49,109 nucleotides of DNA. It comes from Dehalococcoidia bacterium. GTDB taxonomy: Bacteria > Chloroflexota > Dehalococcoidia > SM23-28-2. Positions 14,565-21,795 of the stretch are shown piece after piece. The DNA is taken from positions 1 through 49,109 of the forward strand of contig JAUWYP010000017.1 in NCBI GenBank assembly GCA_030615765.1. The letters are read 5' to 3'. A program made the position numbers and the translations under genes. Every line of letters starts with the position of its first letter. Within the stretch, counting starts at the first letter, position 1. The notes beneath the pieces are model-generated. The model did no database searches, had not been told where the DNA came from, and saw nothing but the letters and a program-made list of their open reading frames with translations.

Positions 14565-16028
14565 ATGAGCGTGCGTGTCCGCTACGCCCCCAGCCCCACC
14601 GGCGAGCCTCATGTGGGCAACATCCGCGCCGCCCTCTTCAACTGGCTCCTGGCCCGCCACGAGGGCGGCACCTTCATCCTGCGCATCGAGGACACCGACC
14701 AGGCCCGCATCGTCCCCGGCGCGTTGGAGGCGATCTTCGACAGCCTGCGCTGGCTGGGCCTGGACTGGGACGAGGGCCCCGACGTCGGCGGCCCCCATGC
14801 CCCTTATTTCCAGTCGCAGCGGCTGGAGCACTACCATCAGGCCAGCGAGCGGCTCATCGCCGCCGACAACGCCTATCGCTGCTACTGCTCGCCCGAGCGC
14901 CTTAAGGAGATGCGGGCGGAACAGATCCGCCACAAGGTGCCACCGAAGTACGACCGCCGCTGCCTCAAGCTATCGCCGGGCGAGCGGCGAGAGCGAGAGG
15001 CGCAGGGCATCCCGCCGGTGGTGCGCTTCAAGACGCCTCTCTCCGGCCAGACGACCTTCCACGACCTGGTGCGGGGCAATGTGACCTTCGAGAACGACAC
15101 CCTGGACGACTTCGTTCTCCTGAAATCGGACGGCTTCCCCACCTACCACCTGGCCAACGTGGTAGACGACCACCTGATGGGTATCACCCACATCCTGCGG
15201 GGCGACGAGTGGCTTTCCAGCACTCCTCGCCATGTGCTCATGTACCAGGCCTTCGGCTGGCAGCCGCCAGTGTTCGCCCACCTGCCGATGATCCTGGGGC
15301 CCGACCGGGCCAAGCTCAGCAAGCGCCACGGCGACACCTCGATCCTCCAGTACCGCGACAAGGGCTTCCTGCCCCACGCCCTGTTCAACTTCCTGGGCCT
15401 CCTGGGCTGGTCCCTGGACGACAAGACGGAGCTCATCTCGCGCCAGGATTTCGTCCGCCACTTCAGCCTGGAGCGAATCGTCAAGAGCCCGGCCATCTTC
15501 AACATGGACAAGGTCACCTGGATGAACGGCGTCTACATTCGCGAGCTCGAACCGGACGAGCTGACCGAGCAGCTAGCCCCCTTCCTGGAGGAGCACCTGC
15601 CCACCGACATTCCCAGGCCCATCGACCGGCCCTATCTCCAGCGCATCGTCCCGCTCGTCCAGGAGCGCATCAAGCGGCTGGATGAGGCAACCGACCTGAC
15701 CGACTTCTTCTTCCGCGAGGGCGAGCTCACGTATCCCACCGGCGACCTGCTGGGCAAGCGATTCGCCCACGAGCCCCAGCAGGCCGCCGAGGCGCTGACG
15801 GCCGTGCGCGAGCGCATCGCCGCCCTCGACCGCTGGGATGAAGAGGCCCTGGAGGGCGCCATCCGTCCCCTGGCCGCGGAGCTAGGGCTGAAGACGGGCG
15901 AGCTCTTCGGGGCCATCCGCGTGGCGGTGACCGGCCGCACGGCGGCCCCACCGCTGTTCCAGACGATGGCCGTCCTGGAGCGCGAGCGCTGTCTGGAACG
16001 CCTAGGGACAGCCATCGCGCGGCTGTAA
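14565..16028 (+). CDS. gltX: Glutamyl-tRNA synthetase
   Basis: A 487-residue class Ib synthetase. The HIGH motif reads PTGEPHVGNIRAALFNW and the KMSKS motif KLSKRHGDTS; FILRIEDTDQAR and LRGDEWLSSTP are typical. A normal full-length discriminating-size enzyme charging tRNA-Glu (two tRNA-Glu genes lie downstream in the window). TAGAAT at 14550-14555 sits nine bases before the ATG, hinting at a very short leader, although co-transcription with rluD is equally plausible. Confidence 0.96.
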   Translation: MSVRVRYAPSPTGEPHVGNIRAALFNWLLARHEGGTFILRIEDTDQARIVPGALEAIFDSLRWLGLDWDEGPDVGGPHAPYFQSQRLEHYHQASERLIAADNAYRCYCSPERLKEMRAEQIRHKVPPKYDRRCLKLSPGERREREAQGIPPVVRFKTPLSGQTTFHDLVRGNVTFENDTLDDFVLLKSDGFPTYHLANVVDDHLMGITHILRGDEWLSSTPRHVLMYQAFGWQPPVFAHLPMILGPDRAKLSKRHGDTSILQYRDKGFLPHALFNFLGLLGWSLDDKTELISRQDFVRHFSLERIVKSPAIFNMDKVTWMNGVYIRELEPDELTEQLAPFLEEHLPTDIPRPIDRPYLQRIVPLVQERIKRLDEATDLTDFFFREGELTYPTGDLLGKRFAHEPQQAAEALTAVRERIAALDRWDEEALEGAIRPLAAELGLKTGELFGAIRVAVTGRTAAPPLFQTMAVLERERCLERLGTAIARL

Positions 16029-16048
16029 GGGATCTCCGTCTGCTAGAA

Positions 16049-16077
16049 TTGCCTTCCTATCGTGCTTCTGCTAGAAT
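16049..16077 (+). promoter_or_regulatory. Promoter of tRNA-Gln
   Basis: TTGCCT, a 17-bp spacer and TAGAAT (inside CTGCTAGAATCGCC) end 11 bases before the tRNA. A second TGCTAGAAT box occurs at 16041. Confidence 0.7.
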
Positions 16078-16088
16078 CGCCCTGGGCT

Positions 16089-16162
16089 TGGGGGATCGTC
16101 TAGTGGTAGGACAGCGGACTCTGGATCCGTAAGCGGGGGTTCGAATCCTCCTCCCCCAGCCA
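16089..16162 (+). tRNA. tRNA-Gln (CTG)
   Basis: Complete cloverleaf: acceptor TGGGGGA with TCCCCCA, D arm TCGTCTAGTGGTAGGAC, anticodon loop with CTG, T arm GGGGTTCGAATCCTC and encoded GCCA end. It reads CAG glutamine codons. Confidence 0.96.
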
Positions 16163-16175
16163 GTGAAACGTCTGG

Positions 16176-16181
16176 TATAAT
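16176..16181 (+). promoter_or_regulatory. -10 box for tRNA-Glu (CTC)
   Basis: TATAAT preceded by TGG (extended -10) nine bases before the tRNA. The -35 region would lie inside the tRNA-Gln gene, so read-through may also contribute. Confidence 0.6.
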
Positions 16182-16190
16182 TGGCGGTAC

Positions 16191-16267
16191 GGCGCATTCG
16201 TCTAGCGGCCTAGGACACCACCCTCTCAAGGTGGAGATCGGGGGTTCGAATCCCCCATGCGCTACCA
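16191..16267 (+). tRNA. tRNA-Glu (CTC)
   Basis: Cloverleaf with acceptor GGCGCAT/ATGCGCT (a G-U at the first pair), D arm TCGTCTAGCGGCCTAGGAC, anticodon loop CTCTCAA, T arm GGGGGTTCGAATCCCCC and encoded CCA. It reads GAG codons. Confidence 0.95.
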
Positions 16268-16276
16268 ACGGAAGCA

Positions 16277-16313
16277 GAGCCCGGCCAGCTTCGGCTGGTC
16301 GGGCTCGTTGTTT
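16277..16313 (+). terminator. Rho-independent terminator after the tRNA pair
   Basis: A 13-bp stem (GAGCCCGGCCAGC with GCTGGTCGGGCTC, one G-U) around a TTCG tetraloop is followed by GTTGTTT. The 200 bases from here to the sigma-factor gene show no further gene. Confidence 0.93.
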
Positions 16314-16510
16314 GCGCCAGAGGCGGGTACCTGCCGTGTTTTTGTCGCCGCCCCTCGCGCGTCTTATACTTGGGGTATAGACAACTCTAGCATCGAGAAT
16401 TTCGGGCCACGGCGAAGCACAGAGAGGGCCAACGGCGCTTGCTGGGCCTAGTGCCAGAGAAAGGCAGGCGCTAGCGGCGTATCTCGCCCTCGACCCGTGC
16501 GTTAGGAATA

Positions 16511-17152
16511 GTGGTCAGCACGGGTATGAGTGTGCAAACGTTATCGCTGTTAGCCTGGGAGAGGAGCATAAGGACGACGGCCCAAGAGCGCACCGGCCAG
16601 AGCGCCCAGGTCCGGCGGGAGGAGGAGTTGATCCGCAGGGCCCAGGAGTTCGACCAAGAGGCCCTGGGTTGGTTGTATGAGCTCTTCTACCCTAAGGTGT
16701 ACAACTACGCGTATCTTCAGCTGGGTGACGTTCAGCAGGCTGAGGACCTGGCGTCGGAGGTGCTCCTGCGGGTGCTGGAGTCCCTCAAGGGCTACCGCTT
16801 CCGAGGGGTGCCGCTGACCGCCTGGGTATTTCGTATCGCCCGCAACTATCTCATCGACCTCCACCGTCGTCGCCAGCGACGGCCCCAGGTCAGCCTCTAC
16901 GAGGGCATACCCAGTACCACGGACAGCCCTCAGGCCGTCGCCGAGCGATCCGTCGCTCAGGACGAGCTCCGCCTGGCCCTGACCGGGCTCACCGAGGAGC
17001 AGCGCCAGGTGATCATCCTGAAATTCGTGGAAGGCATGGACAACGCCAGCGTGGCCCGCGTCGTGGGCCGAAGCCAGGGAGCGGTGAAGTCGCTCCAGCA
17101 TCGTGCGCTGGTCTCGCTGAGGAAGATACTTTCATCGGAGGAGGTAGAATAG
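16511..17152 (+). CDS. Sigma-70 family RNA polymerase sigma factor (ECF-like)
   Basis: A 213-residue sigma factor with region 2 (FDQEALGWLYELFYPKVYNY, then QAEDLASEVLLRVLESL, and FRIARNYLIDLHRRRQRR) and region 4 (LTEEQRQVIILKFVEGMD, then VVGRSQGAVKSLQHRAL). It lacks regions 1.1 and 3, as in ECF factors. GTG at 16511 follows TTAGGAATA; ATG at 16526 is an alternative. It ends one base before the next gene, whose product likely controls its activity. Confidence 0.93.
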   Translation: MVSTGMSVQTLSLLAWERSIRTTAQERTGQSAQVRREEELIRRAQEFDQEALGWLYELFYPKVYNYAYLQLGDVQQAEDLASEVLLRVLESLKGYRFRGVPLTAWVFRIARNYLIDLHRRRQRRPQVSLYEGIPSTTDSPQAVAERSVAQDELRLALTGLTEEQRQVIILKFVEGMDNASVARVVGRSQGAVKSLQHRALVSLRKILSSEEVE

Positions 17153-17153
17153 G

Positions 17154-18785
17154 ATGGGACGGAACTTTCAGACCATCCTGGATGAGTGCCTGAGAGAGCT
17201 GGAGACAGGCCAGTCGCTGGACGCTATCCTGGCCCGCTATCCAGAGGAGGCCGACCAGCTACGCCCCCTCCTTCTGATGGCCCAGGACGTGAAGGCGATG
17301 CCCATCGCTCGCCCCCGCTCGCACGTGCAGCAGGCGGGCTGGCAGCGCTTCCTGGGCGAGGCCATCGCCCTGCGGCGGGTTCGCGAGCGACGGCCGGCCT
17401 TCGGCCTCTTGCGCCCGGTGGCTGTCGCCGCCTCGCTCGTACTTATGCTTTTCTCCCTGAGTGGCGGCGCCACTGTCTATGCTGCCTCGCATAGCATGCC
17501 CGATAGCCCCCTCTATGCCCTCAAGCTGGCCACCGAGGAGGCCCGCCTCTGGTTCGTCTTCGACGAGGACGATCAGGCGGGCATCCTTCTCGATCAGTCG
17601 GAAACCCGCATGACCGAGATTCGCAAGCTGGTGGCGCAGGGCAAGCCGGTGAAGGGCAACGTCCTGTCCGCCATGCGAGGGCGGATGACGCGAGCAACGG
17701 ACATTATCAACAAGCCTGGCAGGGAAGCCGAGGACAAGCTGCTGATCCGGGCCAACGAGCTCTCGGCTAGCCAGGAGGAGATACTCATCGCCATCGGCGG
17801 GAACGTGCCGGCGGGCGACAGAGACGAGTACGGCAGCGTTCTGGTGGTAGTCCACGAGGTGCGCATCGAGCTGCAAGGCCTATCCGAGCCAGCAGTTCGG
17901 CTGGATCCAGAGGCGCTGGCGCAGGGCATTAGCAGCTTCACCGGCCTGGTGGAGCAGCGCCAGGATGACGCCTGGATCATCAGCGGCACCAAGATACTGG
18001 TGAACCAAGCAACGATCGTCGAGGGCGATACGGGTGAGGTCGTCGGACAGGTCGCTCAGGTTACCATCATCAGCGGGCCGGGTGGCCCCCAAGCGATCGG
18101 CATTTCTCTTCCCGGCAGTGAAGACTTGGCCAAGACGCTCACTATCAGCGGCATCATCGATAGGGTCGACGGAAACAAGATCCAACTCGGCGGCCGCACC
18201 TTCAAGCTTGACGCTTCTACCGTCATCGATGCTGGCAGCTTCGTGATGGAGCCCGGCGTGCACGCCCGCGTGGAGAGCGAGTGCGCCGAGGAAGCGCTAG
18301 TGGACGGCGTATGTCGAGAGAGCGAGCTGATGGCCAAGCGGATCGTCCTTCTCGCCCCCGAAGGTCCGCCTGAGACGGTGACCGTGGAAGGGGTCTTCCA
18401 GGGGGAGGATAACGGAAGCTGGATCATCGCCGGCATCCCCATCGACTTCGCCCCCGAGAGCCCAGCCCTGGTCACGCCGCCGCTAGGCACGTTGGTGAAG
18501 GTGACCGGCAGCCAAAAGGGCCAGGCCATCGTCGTGACCACGGCGGAATCGATCCGCTCACCCGAGGAGTTGGGCCTTGTCAAGCTAGAGGGCGTGGTGG
18601 ATCAGGTGGACGACAACCAGTGGCAGGTAGGGCCAACGCTCTTCCGCACTACCGCTGCCACCAGGATCGGTGGGGAGCTCATTCCGGGGGCCAGGGCGGT
18701 GGTCTGGGGCCTGCCAAACGAGGACGCCTCCCTCGACGCCATCCAGGTTGACGTTCTCGACACCCGCTCGCTAATCGCCCCTTAG
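17154..18785 (+). CDS. Membrane protein with DUF5667 and DUF5666-like repeats, probable anti-sigma partner
   Basis: A 543-residue protein. The N-terminal part (residues 1-80) resembles short anti-sigma regions (LDECLRELETGQSLDAILAR), followed by one membrane helix (about 81-103). The start of the exported part, SMPDSPLYALKLATEEARL, is the DUF5667 signature. The C-terminal half holds at least three repeated beta modules of DUF5666 type (WIISGTKILVN, LTISGIIDRVDGNKIQL, WIIAGIPIDF, LEGVVDQVDDNQWQVG). Immediate coupling to the sigma gene supports a regulator that senses an envelope signal. Partnership is inference. Confidence 0.82.
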   Translation: MGRNFQTILDECLRELETGQSLDAILARYPEEADQLRPLLLMAQDVKAMPIARPRSHVQQAGWQRFLGEAIALRRVRERRPAFGLLRPVAVAASLVLMLFSLSGGATVYAASHSMPDSPLYALKLATEEARLWFVFDEDDQAGILLDQSETRMTEIRKLVAQGKPVKGNVLSAMRGRMTRATDIINKPGREAEDKLLIRANELSASQEEILIAIGGNVPAGDRDEYGSVLVVVHEVRIELQGLSEPAVRLDPEALAQGISSFTGLVEQRQDDAWIISGTKILVNQATIVEGDTGEVVGQVAQVTIISGPGGPQAIGISLPGSEDLAKTLTISGIIDRVDGNKIQLGGRTFKLDASTVIDAGSFVMEPGVHARVESECAEEALVDGVCRESELMAKRIVLLAPEGPPETVTVEGVFQGEDNGSWIIAGIPIDFAPESPALVTPPLGTLVKVTGSQKGQAIVVTTAESIRSPEELGLVKLEGVVDQVDDNQWQVGPTLFRTTAATRIGGELIPGARAVVWGLPNEDASLDAIQVDVLDTRSLIAP

Positions 18786-18992
18786 GCGTCCCGGTTCATC
18801 CCCTTCCGATCCCCAACTCTCCGGTGCCTGTGCCAACAGCGTTTGGAAGCGTAGGCATCCTCTAGCATGAACACGTTGTTGAACAGGCAGTAGACGGGAC
18901 GGCGTCCCCCTTCGACCTGCCGCAGCAGCCGACGATGCTGGGAAGAGTCATCGCAGGGGCTAGCATAGCTCGGCGAGCGGCGGGCTGCCCGA

Positions 18993-19021
18993 TTGCTGGC
19001 CGACACTGCATGCCCTACAAT
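18993..19021 (+). promoter_or_regulatory. Promoter of tRNA-Glu (TTC)
   Basis: TTGCTG, a 17-bp spacer and TACAAT end 12 bases before the tRNA. The roughly 200 bases before it hold no convincing gene. Confidence 0.75.
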
Positions 19022-19033
19022 AGGGGCGTGGGT

Positions 19034-19110
19034 GCCCCCGTCGTCTAGAGGCCTAGGACGCGGCCCTTTCAAGGCCGAAATCAGGGGTTCGAATCCCCTC
19101 GGGGGCACCA
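19034..19110 (+). tRNA. tRNA-Glu (TTC)
   Basis: Perfect acceptor GCCCCCG/CGGGGGC, D arm TCGTCTAGAGGCCTAGGAC, anticodon loop CTTTCAA, T arm GGGGTTCGAATCCCC, and encoded ACCA. It reads GAA and, by wobble, GAG. Confidence 0.97.
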
Positions 19111-19178
19111 GCGATTCTCTGTAGCTCCACAATGGGCTTGCCCCTTATGCAAGATCTAGCCTCGTCGTCCCTTATCCC

Positions 19179-19207
19179 TTGTGACAGCTACGCCCATCGG
19201 CTATAAT
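19179..19207 (+). promoter_or_regulatory. Promoter of the MenB-like gene
   Basis: TTGTGA, a 17-bp spacer and TATAAT, 43 bases before the ATG. Confidence 0.8.
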
Positions 19208-19250
19208 CGCCGCGCATTTCCCTGGCACTGTCTGAAGGAGGTAGCAAGCC

Positions 19251-20084
19251 ATGGCCCCCTTGGAGTTCAAGGACATCCTCTATGAAAAGCACCATCGCGT
19301 TAAGGGCGCCGTCTGGATCACCATCAACCGACCCCAGGCGATGAATTCCTTCACCCGCCAGACGCTCCTGGAGATGAAGCAAGCGGCGGAGGATGCCAAC
19401 GCCGACGATAGCGTCGGGGTCATCGTCATCACCGGAGCAGGCGACCGTGCCTTCTGCGCTGGCGGCGATGTCAAGTGGCTGGCAGAGGTGCAAAAGGACC
19501 CGGCATGGGCAGCAAAGATGCCAGACCCCCACGCGGGGATCGAGGACTGCCTCAAGCCGATCATCGCCCGCGTGAACGGATACACTATCGGCGGCGGCAA
19601 CCACCTGGCCTACTTCTGCGACTTCACCATCGCCTCGCAGAACGCCACCTTCCAGCAAGTGGGCCCGCGGGTCGGCAGCCCCGCCGCCGGCCATTATGTC
19701 GCCTACCTGACCTGGGTGGTAGGAGCCAAGAAGGCCAAGGAGATCTGGATGCTCTGCCGTCGCTATACCGCTCAGGAGGCTCTCCAGATGGGCCTGGTGA
19801 ACGTGGTGGCCCCTCCGGAGAAGCTGGACGAGGAAGTGGACAAGTGGTGCCAGGAGCTAATGGCCAAGAGCCCGAGCTGCCTGAAGATCCTCAAGGCTTC
19901 CTTCCGTACCCTCTATGAGCCTCTGCGACATGCCTCCCGCCGCGAGTGGGTGACCGACTTCGCCCCCGACTTCTTCCGTAGCGGCGAGGCCGACGAGGGC
20001 AAGAACGCCTTCGCCGAGAGGCGGGAGCCTGATTTCTCCCAGTATCCCCGGACGGCCGGCATTTACGTAGCGAAAGAGGGCTAG
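19251..20084 (+). CDS. Crotonase-family enzyme, MenB-like
   Basis: A 277-residue enoyl-CoA hydratase/isomerase-fold protein. The oxyanion-hole motifs are AFCAGGDVK and GYTIGGGNHL. The segments GPRVGSPAAGHYVAYL, AKEIWMLCRRY and MGLVNVV, and the tail GKNAFAERREPDFSQYPR, are close to 1,4-dihydroxy-2-naphthoyl-CoA synthase (MenB) of menaquinone synthesis. No other men genes are near, so a ring-modifying hydratase of aromatic or acyl-CoA metabolism is also possible. The ATG follows AAGGAGGTAGCAAGCC. Confidence 0.85.
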   Translation: MAPLEFKDILYEKHHRVKGAVWITINRPQAMNSFTRQTLLEMKQAAEDANADDSVGVIVITGAGDRAFCAGGDVKWLAEVQKDPAWAAKMPDPHAGIEDCLKPIIARVNGYTIGGGNHLAYFCDFTIASQNATFQQVGPRVGSPAAGHYVAYLTWVVGAKKAKEIWMLCRRYTAQEALQMGLVNVVAPPEKLDEEVDKWCQELMAKSPSCLKILKASFRTLYEPLRHASRREWVTDFAPDFFRSGEADEGKNAFAERREPDFSQYPRTAGIYVAKEG

Positions 20085-20141
20085 CTCAGGTCTTCTGGAG
20101 GAACAGCCGACCTTCCTTGCCCCGGCGGCGGCCGGCAGCTG

Positions 20142-21062
20142 TCACTGAGCGACGGGCTGACTGGCCTTCAGGTCCTGAAAGCGCTCGGGCTCTGCCAGCA
20201 GGTCGGCCAGAAACGGGGGCAGGGCAAAGCTGGCGAGATGCATCTGGGGGCTGTAGTAACGGGGGGAGATGCCCCTGGCCTCCAGCCTCTGGCGGACGGT
20301 GGCCTCATCCAGGGCCAGGGGGTCGTTGCCCCCAGAGGCCAGGGTGAAGCTCCACAGCACGCCGGGATAGGATGGCACAGGAGCAAGGCAGACACGCACC
20401 AGGGGGAAAACGGCCTTCAGGTTGACGTAGATCCTCAGCAGTTCGTCCGTGAGGAGGAGGGGAGAGCTGCTCTGGGTCACCATCAGGCCATCCTCCTTCA
20501 ATATACGGCGGACGAGCTGGTAGAACTCGGCGGTGAACAAGCGCAGGCTGGGGCCGGGGGGGAGGGGATCGGTCAGATCGACGATGATAGCGTCGAAAGG
20601 CTCCTGGGCTTCCTCCACGAATTCATAACCGTCGGCGAAGAGCAGGTGAAGGCGAGTATCGTCGAACGCCCCGCTCGACACACGGGGGAGATAGCGACGG
20701 CAGGTCTCGACTACCGCCCGGTCCAGCTCCACCTGGACTACCTCTCTCAGGCGGTGCTCCAGAGCACGGCGCAGGCAGCCGCCGTCGCCACCGCCGATGA
20801 TGAGCACCCGCTCTGGCTGGGACAGGGAGATGAGGACTGGGTGCACCAGCATCTCGTGATAGATGAACTCGTCCGTCTCCGTGGTCTGGAGGACGCCATC
20901 GAGGATAAGGGCTCTGCCAAAGGGGACAGTGTCCAGCACACGGATGCTTTGATAGTCTGAGCGGCCCTCGTATAACACGCCTCGCACCTGGATGCGCTGC
21001 TCCAGGCCGACGCGCTCTCGCTCGCCGAACCACTGCTCGCCGCTACTCGATACAAGAGGCAA
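20142..21062 (-). CDS. speE: Polyamine aminopropyltransferase (spermidine synthase)
   Basis: A 306-residue enzyme that transfers aminopropyl from decarboxylated AdoMet to putrescine or a longer amine. Motifs are YQSIRVLDT, LILDGVLQTTETDEFIYHE, VLIIGGGDGG (cofactor site), HLLFADGYEFV and AIIVDLTDP (catalytic Asp). TTG at 21062 is the likely start, inside the end of speD; the longer frame would overlap speD more deeply. The two form a translationally coupled pair. Confidence 0.94.
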   Translation of the reverse strand: MPLVSSSGEQWFGERERVGLEQRIQVRGVLYEGRSDYQSIRVLDTVPFGRALILDGVLQTTETDEFIYHEMLVHPVLISLSQPERVLIIGGGDGGCLRRALEHRLREVVQVELDRAVVETCRRYLPRVSSGAFDDTRLHLLFADGYEFVEEAQEPFDAIIVDLTDPLPPGPSLRLFTAEFYQLVRRILKEDGLMVTQSSSPLLLTDELLRIYVNLKAVFPLVRVCLAPVPSYPGVLWSFTLASGGNDPLALDEATVRQRLEARGISPRYYSPQMHLASFALPPFLADLLAEPERFQDLKASQPVAQ

Positions 21063-21396
21063 TGCCCCGCACCACCTCCATGACCTGAACTCGCTCGGCT
21101 TCAAAGTGGTCCCGCAGGACGGGGATGGCTACTCGCGGGTCGGCGTCGTCGCCGCAGATAAAGACATCAACCGCCGCATAGCTATACTCGGGCCAGGTGT
21201 GGATGGTGATGTGAGACTCCGCTAACACCGCTACGCCAGTGACACCTTGCGGATTATAATGATAGACTTGGATGCCTTTTAACGTTGCGTCGCACGCTGC
21301 CGCCGCATCGCGCAGAGCTCCTTCCACCGTCGCGACGGAGTTGAAGTTTTTACCGCCCCACAACTCCAAGATGAGATGCCTTCCCAAGCCCTTCAA
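21043..21396 (-). CDS. speD: S-adenosylmethionine decarboxylase proenzyme (prokaryotic SpeH/SpeD)
   Basis: A 117-residue self-cleaving pyruvoyl enzyme supplying decarboxylated AdoMet. Cleavage is expected between Glu60 and Ser61 in LAESHITIHTWPE, generating the pyruvoyl group. The TTG start follows an excellent ribosome site (GGGAGGAGGTGAGAATCCG). The 200-base upstream leader shows no recognised riboswitch. Confidence 0.95.
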   Translation of the reverse strand: MKGLGRHLILELWGGKNFNSVATVEGALRDAAAACDATLKGIQVYHYNPQGVTGVAVLAESHITIHTWPEYSYAAVDVFICGDDADPRVAIPVLRDHFEAERVQVMEVVRGIASCIE

Positions 21397-21614
21397 CGGA
21401 TTCTCACCTCCTCCCTTTGAACCGGCCCGCGCCTCTCAGCACAAACACCACCCCAGGCGAAGTTGCTTCCGCGACTTCATTCCTGGAAAGTGGTGCTTAA
21501 GGCCTTTGTGCCAGGCCCAACCGAAGCAAACGACTCCATACAATACCACACAACTCAAGAAGATTCCATAATGGAGGCGGAATTTCTGGTCCGCTGGGTC
21601 GGTCGAGACTGAAG

Positions 21615-21710
21615 ATGAATAAAAGAAAGCGGGTTGCCCGCAGAAAGCACAGGCGCACGGCCAAGAAGCTTAAGGAACGACAGAAGGCCGAGCGGGCCAA
21701 GGCCTCCTGA
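21615..21710 (+). CDS. 31-residue Lys/Arg-rich protein
   Basis: ATG opens a 31-residue frame beginning MNKRKRVARRKHRRTAKK, with more than half its residues basic. No hydrophobic segment. It resembles tiny basic proteins I recall between housekeeping genes in Chloroflexota and the style of small ribosomal proteins, so RNA or ribosome binding is plausible. A possible -10 (CATAAT) lies near 21566; the ribosome site is weak (CTGAAG). The 21397-21614 gap otherwise holds the speD leader and promoters only. Confidence 0.6.
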   Translation: MNKRKRVARRKHRRTAKKLKERQKAERAKAS

Positions 21711-21740
21711 ACCCTTGGCCGGAGGCGAGTGCCCTCTGGC

Positions 21741-21769
21741 TTGATGGTAGAAAGCCCTTCTGCTAGACT
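21741..21769 (+). promoter_or_regulatory. Promoter of hppA
   Basis: TTGATG, a 17-bp spacer and TAGACT with an upstream TGC (extended -10), 26 bases before the ATG. Confidence 0.7.
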
Positions 21770-21795
21770 GCCACAGCGAAGGGAGAGTCTGACAA

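Noticed and set aside
18815-18960. Remnant of a DUF72-like gene on the minus strand (VYCLFNN-like motif)
   Set aside because: One short resemblance only, no start, and the frame runs into the tRNA-Glu; too weak to list.
19251-20084. Firm assignment as menB
   Set aside because: Sequence is MenB-like, but no menaquinone genes are adjacent, so the symbol was left blank.
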